Source of the DNA: Symbiodinium microadriaticum
Lineage: Eukaryota; Sar; Dinophyceae; Suessiales; Symbiodiniaceae
Length of the DNA: 64,000 nucleotides
Direction of reading: 5' to 3'
Assembly: GCA_001939145.1 (NCBI GenBank)
Contig: LSRX01000329.1
Coordinates: 288,931-352,930 of the forward strand
Shown: positions 47,641-58,432 of the stretch, in pieces
Layout: the number at the start of each line of letters is the position of its first letter
How positions within the stretch are numbered: the first letter of the stretch is position 1
The notes under the pieces: generated by a model
What the model saw: the letters and a program-made list of their open reading frames with translations, nothing else
What the model was told of the DNA's origin: nothing
The model's database searches: none
Translations under genes and position numbers: made by a program

Positions 47641-48703
47641 AGGTAGGGAATCCCGAATACTTAGCAATAGTCTAGTGTGTAGAGGGTTACCTGTTAGAAC
47701 TGTAGTAGAATGTGCCCCAAAAACCCTTTTCGAATTATCGAGGCCGCTATGCCAAAGCCCTATCCTGCCCCCTCCGGCAGCCCTTGTAGCCGCCTTTTCA
47801 TAAACCCTAAACCCTAAACGCTGCTAGGGCGGCAGTTACAGAGCACGAGATTTCAGGGCTATCCTAAGGATCTCATCGGACTTTTGGCGGGTCTGATATA
47901 AGGACACTGATGTTCAGGTTAGGGCTTCATCTCATCTTCTTGCGGGTTCGAGAAGAGGTCCGGGTTGTGTAGGGATGCTGTAAGGATGTTCTGAGGGTTT
48001 TGGGTTGAAGTCCTCTGGTTCAGGGCATTTTGGGGTTTCAAGTTTACTCAGTAAGGAGCCCTGCCATAGTACAACGAACATGAATTCAATATGCCTTGAG
48101 GAATGCTGCTTCTTAAATTGTAGCGCTTACTATTCATGTCGAGGCCTTCATCTTTAGAATAGGGGTTCTCGGGTGTGGTCGTGTGAAGTTATGATAGACC
48201 GGACACCTAAGAGAACTATCGGCAATAATCGGATACCTCTCCCCTATAATGCTCATTCCGGGCTTCGCTTCACTCCGGAGACTTTCGGGGTTTAGTGCTT
48301 GGGGTTAAGGGGTGGCCCAGTGGGGCTCACGGGCTGCAGGGTTTGGGGGAATTCTGAATTTGGGGCTTGAGGGTTGAAGGATTTGTCTACGTGCTTTGTT
48401 CTGGCACCTTTATCCACTCGCTGCTTAGGCCGGTCTAAAGTTCAGAGTCTAAGCTCAGGTCATTGGCGCGTTCGATGTTTGAGGTGTATTCTCTTGGGTT
48501 TAGGGCTGCTTTCAAACCCCAAAAGGCTCGGTTCAGGGTTTTGGGGCCTATGGCTCGTAGCGCAGCGACCCCCAAACCCTAAAACCTGCACACGTTGCAG
48601 CCCTACGGCGCTAGGCCGGAACAGCCAACAAAACCCTACAACCCTAAACCAAAAACTCCTAGAGAAGCCTCTAAGGAATCCCAAAGCCCACACAAAAACC
48701 CTA

Positions 48704-48818
48704 ATGTAGGCGCCTGAATAATTTGAATAGGGTTCTGGGGCCCAGTATACTATAACTAATAATTATAGTAAGGAACCCCCCAAAATAGTAGAGGTAATTA
48801 TTATTTAGGCCCCTACAT
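48704..48818. mobile_element. MITE-like element, GGGGCCT-ended family, best copy (115 bp)
   Basis: ATGTAGGCGCCTGAATAAT at the left pairs with ATTATTTAGGCCCCTACAT at the right with two mismatches, and TA lies on both sides (48702-48703, 48819-48820). The interior includes GAATAGGGTTCTGGGG and a secondary hairpin ACTATAACTAATAATTATAG. TA flanks fit a Tc1/mariner-type (Stowaway-like) element, by inference. Confidence 0.8.
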
Positions 48819-49107
48819 TATAGGTCCTAGAAAATCCTTACAGGAACCCTTCCACGTCCCCCGGCCTGAGCCGGGCCAGCTGCGACAATTATGGAGGACG
48901 GCACCTCAGTTGCTGAGTTCAGAAGCCCAAAAGAATTGTAAACTTTCAGTTCTATAGTATAGGGGAGTAACATGATCGCCCAAACATTGCAGGCTTTCAG
49001 ATCTGAAGGGGAGGAATATTATTAAAACAACACGTGTAACATGTACTCATTCAGCTACCGAGGCACCAAGAAGCTGAGGATCGTCACAGAGCTCCGTTTC
49101 TTGCAAG

Positions 49108-49293
49108 ACCCGGGCCTGGCGATTTATCAAAGAACGTCTTGCCAAGAATCAGAACATCAAATCATCGTCTCTTTTGCTGACCGCTCAAATCAGAAGCGTG
49201 CAGTACGAGTACTGGTACCGCCAAGACGATCTGTGGTTGCTCACAGGAGAGTTGGTCTCACAGTACATGCACGACATGGTGAAGAGATCCTAA
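49108..49293 (+). CDS. Probable terminal exon of an unrecognised gene
   Basis: A plus-strand frame of 61 codons closes at a TAA at 49291-49293. It follows a good acceptor (CTCCGTTTCTTGCAAG|ACC) and reads TRAWRFIKERLAKNQN, then SVQYEYWYRQDDLWLLTGEL, then VSQYMHDMVKRS. The aromatic-rich, well-formed sequence ending cleanly at a stop looks coding, but I do not recognise the family. A longer frame in another phase (49041-49307) spans the same DNA, so the frame choice is a judgement. No upstream exons were found and the start codon is unknown. Confidence 0.4.
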   Translation, partial: TRAWRFIKERLAKNQNIKSSSLLLTAQIRSVQYEYWYRQDDLWLLTGELVSQYMHDMVKRS

Positions 49294-50844
49294 ACCTAGT
49301 GTTCTAGCATCTTCTGTTTGAGTGTATGCAGGTAACCAAACTCATGTTTGTTTGTATGCCTTTTCGATGTGAGTTTTGGTCAGAATCTCTCTGCCTGTAT
49401 CGTGCGATACACGCACACACGTCGCTCCGGTGTAAGTTTTGATTTTCATCTCTCTGCCTGCGGAGTTGCGAAAGCATACAGGCATGGGAGATCTGCTGAC
49501 TTGGACGTTTTAAGCTTTCCGTGTGCCGGTAGCTTGATTGCATCACCGCACCGTCCAAGGTATCATGGCGGCGTTATGGCTGTCTCTCGGAATCTTATGT
49601 GTAAGCTATAGACTCTAGAGACCACAAGTACTTATCATACATAGTGACCTCCCCATCAATTTTTGTTGCGTGTATAGCAATATGTTCATTAAAACAGACC
49701 AGAACTTCCAGGAGGGGGGCCTAGCATATGTATATATATATATATACATACACACACACACACACATACATATATGTGCTGTTGTTCAGGGATCTCTGGG
49801 ATTGAAAAAGAATATTACTGCCTCTGCGGCTTGTTGTTTTAGGCTTAAGGAGTTTAGAGTGTCAGGACTCGAACGTCGAAGGGGTTCATGGTTGCGGCTC
49901 CAGGGTTTCGGTTTTTGTTGAGCCCGCCTTGTCCCCAATCCGCACTGTTTAGGGTTTAGCGCTCAGTGGGTTTAGGGTGTATTATAGGGGTTTAGGGGTC
50001 CAGGGTTTAGGGTTTCGGGTCTAGGGTTACGGCGAAAAGGAACTTCAAATCCTTTCGTTCGGCAGGCAGCTCCCCTGACAGCTACTTACCCTAAACCCTC
50101 CAAACTAAGCCCTAAACCCTGAACACGAACTCAATGTTTTGGGAGGGCAAGGGAGACACCAGACGGGTATTGGGTTTAGGGCACAGTTCTAAACCCTAAA
50201 CCTGAAACCCTTAATTCCCATTGTTTCCGGTGTCTAGGCTGTCCTAGTAGGCTGCTGATGAATGCACTCCTCGCCCTCTATATGTATGTATACCGTTATG
50301 TATGCATGCATATATGTATGTATGCATGCAACAAGTATGTATGCATATATATATATATATTTATACATATAGATAGATATGAGCCTCAAAGCCCAATCGC
50401 CAAACCCCTAAAATCTAAACTGATCCCGAATCTGAAGCTCACGGCGGTCCTCCATGAGCGAGTTGCCGTCCTCAACAGCTTGATCCAGCTTCTTGGCAAA
50501 GAAGGGTGCCACCTCTGCCACGGGACATTAGGTTCACCTTAGCCCGAAATAACCTACCTTCAAGGACTTATACCAAGAATACCAAGAAATCTCAATAAGA
50601 GGCCCTAAAAGAGTAGGTTTTTCAGTGTGAAGGTAGCGTCAAGGAGGGTCTAGGAATCCGTGAGGTCGAAAGTTATCGGCAAGTTTTGCGTCTTGACTGT
50701 CCTCTAGATGGAGGTGATGGTGTAGGATGCAATGCTATCGTGCAGTACATGTTGCTAGCCAGAATGCCACCCTATCATTTTAGGAACTAACCAAAATTGA
50801 CGACATGCACGGAGATATACTGGTTCACGACAGAGTGCACCTAC
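49294..50844. other. Spacer with two TA/CA/GTAT microsatellites
   Basis: A (TA)n(CA)n tract lies at 49732-49772 and a GTAT/GCAT tract with (TA)n at 50278-50370. G-strand telomere-like words lie at 49945-50030. A minus-strand stretch at 50660-50712 after CACCTCCATCTAG is open in two frames and could be a further exon of gene 2. Confidence 0.5.
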
Positions 50845-50919
50845 GCAATTGCAATAGGCCATTGGTTTCGCCCACGAGCATGGAACTCTTGTTCGTGCAT
50901 CGGCATGTCGTAGGACGAT
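50845..50919 (-). CDS. Gene 2, candidate exon G
   Basis: It follows the strong acceptor TCTCCTTTTTGCAG and ends before GTAGGT. Reading phase 2 in and out, it encodes SSYDMPMHEQEFHARGRNQW and PIAI. Its phase matches the end of candidate exon F. Assignment to gene 2 rests only on strand and proximity. Confidence 0.35.
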
Positions 50920-53900
50920 CTGCAAAAAGGAGATAATCGAATTTGGAGTCAGTGATCACGAAATTGCTTCATTTCACATGGTGGTTGACACGCAAAACGA
51001 TTCCACCGTGGATGCAGCATGGAACGAAACCAAGGTCTTCGGCATCCGCAAACTACCCACAAACGATCTGCAAGCCCAAGGAAGAATTAGGGTTTAGGGT
51101 TTAGTGTTTAGGGGGTTTGTTGCAAAGGAATCTGCGAAGTGCTTCTTTGGAAAAGCGTCGCTTTAGCATTCGCCAGCTCACGTCCCGAAGTTTGCGCACA
51201 GTAATGCCAGAATCCGTAAAGCTCGCAAAACCCTAAGCCTTCGGGCAAACCCCCAAACGACATGGCCACAAGTTTAGGGCTTAGAGTTTAGGGCCCCTTT
51301 TTGAGGATCCTTGTGGGTTCAAGAAAGCTCACCAATATAATGCCTAACCGAAACCCTAAGCCTTGAGGGTGTGTGCATGCGCTAGAACACCAACATGAAT
51401 CACGAAATCTTGTTCTCAGAACCAAACCCTAAACCCTAAACCCCTGAACCCTAAACCCCTAAACCCTAAACCCCTAAACCCTAAACCATTGAAGTGCAAG
51501 TGGAGCCTTCATGCGAAGCGGCATGAACCTGAGCTGAGGATGCAGAGCGCAATGGCTGACGAAAGTCTTTCAAGCTTTGGGGCTTCCTGCTTAGGGTTTA
51601 GGGTTTAGGGCGGAATGTCGAGCCCTAATCACAACTGTCTTAGCAGCAGCTACACATTAAAAATCGCCGCACTCATCATTGTAATGGAAGCAATTAAAAA
51701 TCATTCTAACATGATCGCCTTGACCAACCCCCCCAATAAACATAGTAACGATGGGCTTAGGTTCTACGGCTACGAGTGAAAGTTGGCTCAAGACCTTGAG
51801 GATATGTGGGCTGAGGGCGTTCAGGCTTCAAACTTACTGTGGGTTGCCTACTTTAGAGGAAGAGTGTGGAGCAACGCCTTCAGGTCAGCATTCTTTCTTC
51901 CGGATAGCCCCTCAACCCTAAACCCACAAAACCCTAAACCCCAGATCCAGCAAAGAGCCCTGTGCCAACCCCGGCCATCCTAACCCCTGGAAGCATGCTC
52001 TCAGCACAAAACGCCGAAACTGAATCCTATAAACCCAAACCCTGAACTCTAAACCCTGTACTTAGTGCTACGACTCTGACTACTATGATGATTACGAGGA
52101 AGTAGGGTGTTAGGGCCTCGGGGTTTTAGGGTGTGCTACGACTCTGGTACGGGTATGACCCCTGACCAGTCTCACCATTCTTATCAGAATTATCTGGTGT
52201 TCTTGCTGCCGTCCCAAGCACAGGGTGTAGGTAAGGAAGATCTGAAGCGCCGGAATGGCAAGATTTAGCAGCGCCACGAGGATAGAACCTCCGTCCTCCC
52301 ACACGAGGTACACCTTGCGGCGTCCGGGTTCGGGGTTCCGGGGGGGGGCTCATCGTCATGAAGCCTGGTCTCTTTGGGCGACGCCTTGACGCTTGAGATC
52401 TTAGTTCGCCGGTTAAAGTTAGCATCCTCGGAAGTAACCTCCTACAAATCATACTATCGATATTGCGACGACTACTGTGATGAATGAAACCCTGAACACT
52501 GCACCCTGATAACACCCCTTACTGCACAAACCAAGTAAATCAACCCTGCCACATCGAGTCACATCATGATAAGCACGACCCCTAATCGCCAACTTGAAAT
52601 CGTCAGTACGGGCGGGGTGTCTACATGACAACTGCGCTGCACTAGCTTCCGGTTTAGGTTACCTCATCGTATGCTACAGTGCGGTAGGTTACTCCACCGT
52701 ACATTCTGCTTTACATTACACACAGTCTGTTGCAGTGCGTCTGTTCAACCCAGTCGTACCGACACCATTAGCACCAATCCGGCTGAGTTCCCCACACTCC
52801 ATCTACGTGTGAATGTAAAACCGATGGAAAAAGCCCTGTGCCGCCCGGGTACGACTGCAAACACAGCCTGTGGTACATTCTCGTACAGGAGCAGATGGCG
52901 CTTGGTCGGGGTCACCTGTGGGCGATCAGATACTACTGACTTTGACATTCATGCAAAAATTAACAGGCCTGATGTCTGCATACTACGAAGTAACAGCTGT
53001 TACATCAGTATTGCCAAAACAGACTCACCGTCATATCAAGAAACGAACAATCGTAGCAGGAGAAGTAGTCGTCGTCGTAGTAGCAGCAGCAGTCGCAGTA
53101 ATGATAGCAATAATTAACGATGGCATTAGTAATGAATCAATAGTGCTCCAAGATCGCGTCTTTGAGTCGCTTCGTTGTGCCTGCTTGTACAGCAGCGGCA
53201 AGACGGTGTCAGATGCAGAAGCGCACCATGCCGCAACAAAGCTGAAGCTGAAGTAGCCTGGAATCTTGATTCGGCACTTGGCTGCTTTACCTCACCACCA
53301 AAAACCATGTTACTTACTCTAAGTACATCGCACCTATTTTTGGTAGATTAAACTCCATCACTCCACTCCTTAACAAGAGCCCAGCAGCTGATGCTGGTTG
53401 AATTGCCATCGACGTCCTCCGCTGTCGTCGGTGCCATGAGAACACACAAGTAGCACAGGATGAGATCTGCTACGCAGTTGTCATCGCGTGCAAAGTACAC
53501 ATGAATTAGTATCAGATACATCCAGCTTGCCGCGCCGATGATTTTCAGCAGCACGTACTCAGACTGGATACACAATGCACCGAAAAGTACATCCTTCAGC
53601 GTATCGTACGCGTCGGATAAAATAGGCCATGTACCTACAATCGTACATTCGGCAAAGACGGAAAGCGAAAACTTGCGCCGCCCACGCAACCGAAACACAG
53701 CAACGGCCGCTTGCACTACGAGCCATGTGCAGTTGATTAGAAAGAGGAGGTAGTAAACCTCCCAGTCCAAGCCGGTGTCTTTTGACAGGCGATTGGTAGC
53801 GAGACTTGCCTGGGCCATTTCTGGTATCCCATAGGGTTTAGCATTACTTTTCATGGGGTTTTAGGGTTTTGGGGTTTAGGCTATTTAGGGTTACCCTTAG

Positions 53901-55550
53901 CCCTAAACCGCTTCAAACGCTAAGCCCTAAACTGGACAGTACCTTTACGACCGCTGGGACAGTTTGCACTTTTGAGACCCTGGCTGCTGGGCTATGACAT
54001 GTTTGTTGATTTCTGCTGTTGGCATGTAACAGAACTAGTAACTAAATTGCAGGCCTGAATAGTTAGAAAATGGCTTCGGTTTGGTATATAACATAATGTA
54101 GAGAAGGAGCCGTATGGCTGTAAGGAACAGTATTCGTGATGATGCAGACCCTTAAATAAAGTCCCTTCTCAGGACAGCATGATCGAAATCCACATCCAAT
54201 AAGCGCAGCGGTAGTTGTGTCCGAAAAGAACCCGAATGACTGTCAATCCTGGACCATGGGCCGTGTGCCAAGTTACGATGGCTGCTGTGAGGCAGCACGC
54301 CAAATTTGCCTCAGCTCTTGTTCGGTAACTTATTTCGAATGATCATCACAGGAATGTACGGTGAACAAAACAACTTCCTTCCGATGGTAACTTAAGCTTT
54401 ATGTGCCAGAATACCCCTACAGCCTCATAAATACCGTGTAACACTTACAGCCCGTACAACAACAGCTAGTGTGTTAGCTTAGACTAAATTCCTTCAGCCC
54501 GGATAAACACCTATAAACTCTTAGAAGACCTGTTAAATTTGACCCCCCCTTCCCGCCCATAATTACAAGGTGAACAGAACCCCAAACCATAAACACCAAT
54601 CCTAAACGAGCCCTAAACCTCAAATCCTAAACCCGAAACCCTACACCCTAAACCCCGAACCATAAAACCTTAACCCCAAACCTCAAACCCTATGAGCCAG
54701 GGGTGCTCCGAAGACGGTCCCGAAGAGAATCCTCTGGCGGGTAGCGCTCAGGCTGCCCTGCGCGACGGGACCTGCCAGGAAGGTCAGCGTCTGCGGCTCG
54801 GGGTTTTAAAGGGCTTCGGGCTTAGGCTGGGGTTGAATAAACCCCTGAACCCTAAACCCTAAACCCTATAAGCCCTAAACTGCTAAACTGTAAGGGCCCC
54901 AAAACATAAGTCCTAAATTCCATGCTATGGCAAACTCCGTAAACCAAAGCCCCGAACCCATAAAGGATCACTTATAATGAATGATGGTGGCACTTAGAGT
55001 AGCTCTTTCAGTAACTTTTCGCAACCCACCTGTCGGCAGAGTGTCCGAATCCTCCTCTTCAGAGTCCGTGTTCCCCATAGGCTCGTAGACATCGCGGCGC
55101 TCCCCGCAGATTGCGGGCCCCACTTTCATAATGGCCTCGGATCCCATCCAACTCCCGAAAACGCTGTGTTGCGTAAGGTGTAGGCTAGAATGATAAGCTA
55201 CAACCTCAAAAAGAAAACTCCCAAGCTGCAAAAGGAAATGAGGTACACCCTGATTCCCCAAGACTCCTTAAAGCCATTAAACCGAACCAAAGCGGAACAA
55301 GGCTACTACCTGAGGTCCCTAGTACTGAAGTGCCCTTAGAACAATCAGTATTCTACCCTTCAAAATGAGCCCTTCAGTATACTAACCTTGGAAATAGTTC
55401 CAAGAACACGAAATAAACCCTTGAAGTGTTATGATACTAACCATACAAAAGCAGTTCCTAAGAACAACAAAGAGGAGCAGTGCCCACCACGAGCGTGACC
55501 CCGTAGGTCAGCAGGAAAGCCGACCTCACAAAGCTTCGCAGATCAAAGGT
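50845..55550 (-). CDS. Gene 2: multi-pass membrane protein, at least four phase-matched exons
   Basis: Core exons in transcription order are 55225-55030, 53820-53354, 52915-52853 and 52313-52176. All introns are GT-AG and phases 1, 0 and 0 fit, giving about 288 contiguous residues. Hydrophobic segments include YYLLFLINCTWLVVQAAVAV, AASWMYLILIHVYFA, LILCYLCVLMAP and ILVALLNLAIPALQIFL, so it is an integral membrane protein. A conserved-looking YENVPQAVFAV spans the junction into VYLVWEDGGS. I recall this order (DTLKDVLFG, ExxPQ, DGGS, NLxIPxLQ) from dinoflagellate predicted proteins of unknown function. The ExxPQ motif beside membrane segments also recalls XK-related proteins, which is speculation. 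The N-terminus (partial exon near 55488-55550) and the C-terminus (candidates at 50845-51067) are incomplete. Confidence 0.65.
50978..51067 (-). CDS. Gene 2, candidate exon F
   Basis: Acceptor CTTGGGCTTGCAG|A and donor ACCACCAT|GTGAAA enclose 90 bases reading SFVGSLRMPKTLVSFHAAST and VESFCVSTT in phase 2-2. No stop interrupts. A plus-strand frame across the same DNA is also open, so strand is uncertain, but only the minus strand offers good splice sites on both sides of both candidates. Confidence 0.35.
51068..52175. other. Probable intron or spacer of gene 2
   Basis: Contains telomere-like blocks at 51090-51115, 51420-51490 (C strand) and 51595-51612. Short plus-strand open stretches at 51660-51780 and 51783-51900 were considered but lack recognisable features. 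Confidence 0.45.
52176..52313 (-). CDS. Gene 2, exon C
   Basis: Acceptor GACGCCGCAAG|GTG and donor AGAATG|GTGAGA bound 46 codons: VYLVWEDGGSILVALLNLAI, PALQIFLTYTLCLGRQQEHQ and IILIRM. One transmembrane helix lies roughly at residues 10-33 of the exon. Phase 0 on both sides matches exon E. Upstream of the acceptor the frame is closed by TGA beside a C9 run. Confidence 0.6.
52853..52915 (-). CDS. Gene 2, exon E (ENVPQ motif)
   Basis: A 63-base exon between GATCGCCCACAG|GTG and GCAGTC|GTACCC encodes VTPTKRHLLLYENVPQAVFA plus V. It is in phase 0 at both ends, joining WSDG of exon B to VYLVWEDGG of exon C. Confidence 0.6.
53354..53820 (-). CDS. Gene 2, exon B (main membrane exon)
   Basis: Acceptor GGGATACCAG|AA and donor GATGGA|GTTTAA bound 155 codons, from MAQASLATNRLSKDTGLDWE to CWALVKEWSDG. 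Three hydrophobic segments and the motif DAYDTLKDVLFGALCIQSE are present. The frame stays open as far as an ATG at 53854, but that part is telomere-like and is better read as intron. The donor is weak, so the 3' boundary is less certain than the rest. Confidence 0.7.
53821..55029. other. Probable intron of gene 2 with telomere-like DNA
   Basis: Holds C-strand telomere-like blocks at about 54595-54690 and 54835-54880, and a diverged GGGGCCT-family fragment at 54046-54110 (CAGGCCTGAATAGTTAGAAA). Confidence 0.5.
55030..55225 (-). CDS. Gene 2, exon A
   Basis: The strong acceptor TTTCCTTTTGCAG|CTT and donor CCGACAG|GTGGGT enclose 65 codons plus one base: LGSFLFEVVAYHSSLHLTQH, SVFGSWMGSEAIMKVGPAIC and an acidic stretch MGNTDSEEEDSDTLPT. 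Phase 1 at the end joins AA of exon B to give Glu. The acidic cluster suggests a cytosolic loop. Confidence 0.55.
55488..55550 (-). CDS. Gene 2, partial upstream exon D
   Basis: Minus-strand frame TFDLRSFVRSAFLLTYGVTL VV ends before GTGGGC (CTCGTG|GTGGGC) in phase 0, matching the start of exon A. It includes one hydrophobic segment. The upstream boundary is unclear, because a run of A and CCCTCAACCCCCC precedes it without a good acceptor, so the exon may start further up. Confidence 0.4.
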
Positions 55551-57340
55551 CAGGGGGGTTGAGGGTTTTTTTTTTACAGTTGGGGTGACTCTTTTAGGGT
55601 TCAGGGATTGGGGTTTGGGGCTTGGATTTGGGTCTAGGGTTCAGCGTGAAGGGTCAGGGTTTGGGGCTAGAGTTTGAGGTGTTAGGGTTGGTTTAGGCTT
55701 CAGGGTGTAGCGTTGGGGCTTGGGTTTAGGGTTTCGGGTGGAGGCTTGGCTTGTAAGTGACTTGCAAACACCGCAGCACCGACCCCCAACCCCAAACCCT
55801 TGGCCCTAAAGGGTTTAAGGTTTCGGGGTTTAGGGGTTTAGGTTTTGCTTTAAGGGTTTAGGGTATAGGTTTTAGGACCTAGCAAAAACCCGAACCGTCA
55901 ATTCTGAGGATCCTACACTCAACGAAGCACGTGCCCCCGGAAGGAAGGAACCCAAAGTAGTCTTAGGGCCCGAAACCCCAGGAAGCACCTAAACCATCAG
56001 CCCTGATCCAAGGAAGCGCCTAACTAGACCATGAGCTCGAAACTTAAGCCCAGGGAGAAACCCAAACCCCTTAGCCGTCCAAGACTGAGCTCTGCTACTC
56101 TGAGGTTTCTCTTTCTGAACCACAGCACAAGAGTTTTCCCTGGTTCAACCCCAGGCCTACAGCCGTCTAACCGACAGGCCGAAGTAAATGCGTAAGCACA
56201 GGCTGAGGGGCTTTATAAACTTCAGTTACTAAAGGACCCAAAGGACTAACCATTGCTAATTACTCAGCTCTTAAACCCTGAACCCTAAATCCTAAAGAGT
56301 AAGTCTCTTGATTGCTCCTAGGCACGAGGCGAGGCTTCATTTGCTCAACAGACACAGCACCGCGTCTTGAAACGAAAAGCGAAAGTCCATGACAGATCGA
56401 AAGACCGAAATGTGCGAAGGCTGGGACATCCTGAAACCCTGCGACCTAGCTAGCATAAAAGAAGAGGAGGGTTCATTGCAACTCATGGTGAACCTTCCTC
56501 TAGGGGGCTGGACGTCCTAAGGATCGTGTGTTCGGGTCGTTACTGCGTTACCTTCTCACTTGGCCCAGACCACCAGTTCAAAGGCAACAATCGCCATACC
56601 TCGGACAAAACACACAAATCACTCCGGGGGTATAGGCTTAAGGGTTTCAACCCATGGAGCCCTTTATATTATGGGCTTTTCTTTGGAGCTAAACCCAAGC
56701 CAAGCCCAAAAATGCAAGCTTCGCGGCAGATAAAACCTTGCTCGCTGCTCTCGCTCAATGGTTGGCATGTCTGCGATCTCCTTCTGGACTTTGGGCGTCT
56801 TTGTTAAAGGTTGGGTTTTGACGCACTCTTTCTCGGGGGTTGAGGCTCCGGTCTGGCGTCTAAGGTTTTAAGGCTTCGGGGAACTAGGGCTTAGGGCGCT
56901 ACTCTACATCCCTAAGCCCTAAACCCTGAGCCCACAACCCTAAGCCCTAAACCCTAAGCCCTCAACCCTAAGCCCGAAATCCTAAGCCCGAAACCAGTGA
57001 TGTAATTCGGTTTTGGTGGGTTTGAGGCTTGGGGTTCAGGGACCGGCCCGAGGTGTCGGGTTTCGATCCCAATGCGCCTCCATCAAGGCGTGGACCTTGA
57101 ATCATGAAGGATCCTAATTTAAAAAAACTGGCATGACATGTTCCTTAGTTGGGACATGTCCTTCAAAATTGACATTATTCGGTTGATGCACCAGAAGACA
57201 CATCGAAGACCGGGTAACAGTGAAGTGACCCTAATCTGTCGATTGGGCCTTTCTGACGACCCTGATTGTTGTGCATGAACCGACAGCAAGACTAAGACCA
57301 GTCAGGCGACTGTCCAGAGTTGAACCCATCTGTCTCTCAG

Positions 57341-57460
57341 CTCTACTTGGAGGTTCATGGGTAGTTATAAGTAGGGTTATAAGTAGGGTAATTGTAGTTA
57401 TAACCCATATTAGGGGACTTATAACCCTACTTATAACTACCCATGAACCTTCAAGTAGAG
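57341..57460. mobile_element. Foldback element family, copy 2 (120 bp, best preserved)
   Basis: The 44-base arms at 57341-57384 and 57417-57460 match in inverted orientation at 43 positions, beginning CTCTACTTGGAGGTTCATGG. The interior contains GGGTAATTGTAGTTATAACC. No target duplication is visible and no coding frame exists. Confidence 0.9.
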
Positions 57461-58184
57461 TGTTACGGGGACATCCCCAAAAAAACAGAGCATCATGTCG
57501 ACAGCTTCCCGAACAGGCCGCAAGAACTATGTCTTCAGCCTGTGACTTGACCTGAAACTATGCTCACCACTATCAACTCCGCAAACAAGACTGAGTCCCA
57601 TAAAAAAACCCACCTTCCAGAAACGCCTCAAGAACTGATCTCAAGAAAAGTCCCTACTAGTCCCTAAATCCCTAAGCCCTGAACCCTGAACCCTGGCTCT
57701 TTCGTCCGGCTCCTCTGTTGTTGGAAGCATGAGCTCAGGAGCTTCCACCCACGCTCCCTCCTCCGCCACGCGGCGATGAAGGAGCTGGTGTCCGATACCC
57801 ACGATGTCAGGGAGCATCCTCAAGTTGTCAGGGAGCATCCTCAAGTTGAATACTACAACATACTGGAATAGACGAAAAATTATACTGTACTGTTGCAAAA
57901 TATACGACAAATACACGGTAGTGGACTGTAGTCATGGTATATACTATAATGAACTATACACGGACTGCTCGCTAAGGCTGTGTTGGAGCTGCTGCCGCTA
58001 CCACCACGGCTGCTCTATGCTCTTGAATATTCTGGCCACCACTCCGAAAACCGCGACAACAAAATACAGCTAGATGGAAGACTGAGCAGAAAACGCCGAT
58101 AACGTTGACTGCAACTACACATTCTACTCCTCGCGCTGCTGCAGCATGGTGCTTCGATCTAACACTCCCACAGCCACTGCTTGG

Positions 58185-58432
58185 GCAACAATAGGGGGGG
58201 GTTTGTTCTTGTCTGATCAGAGGGGTGGGGGGAACAGCAACAATCGAGCAGGGGGGAGGGTGTTATTGCTTGAAGAGAGTGTGGAACAACAACAATAGGA
58301 GGGTTGTTATTGTTTGAAGAGAGGGGGGCTGGGAAACAACAGCAATAGGGAGTGTAATTGTATGAAGAGAGGGGGAACTGGGAACCAACAACAATAGGGG
58401 GTGGTATTGCTTGAAGAGAGGGTGTGACGACG
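58185..58432. repeat. Minisatellite, about five units of about 50 bp
   Basis: Units contain GAACAACAACAATAGG and TGTTATTGCTTGAAGAGAG with variable G runs. Each unit partly folds on itself (AACAACAATA/TGTTATTG). Minus-strand frames rich in Cys and Pro are artefacts of the array. Confidence 0.85.

Larger units (their letters stand above)
45453..49107. other. Spacer with telomere-like blocks, minisatellite and two MITE-like elements
   Basis: Telomere-like words lie at 45510-45540 (C strand), 45893-45930 (G strand), 46140-46230 (C strand) and 47300-47640 (G strand, with many TTCAGGG variants, turning to CCTAAACCC at 47625). No gene was recognised. Confidence 0.6.

Noticed and set aside
52316..52441. 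Upstream extension of gene 2 exon C (EVTSEDANFNRRTKISSVKA)
   Set aside because: It reads like protein but is out of frame with exon C across a C9 run. Exon E joins exon C perfectly at 52313, so this stretch is better treated as intron.
52671..53256. Overlapping plus-strand frames of 128-148 codons
   Set aside because: They lie opposite exon E and the adjoining intron of gene 2, are partly GTA/GTC low-complexity, and have no recognisable features.
57050..57085. tRNA-like GGTTTCGATCCC
   Set aside because: No acceptor, D or anticodon stems can be drawn around it.
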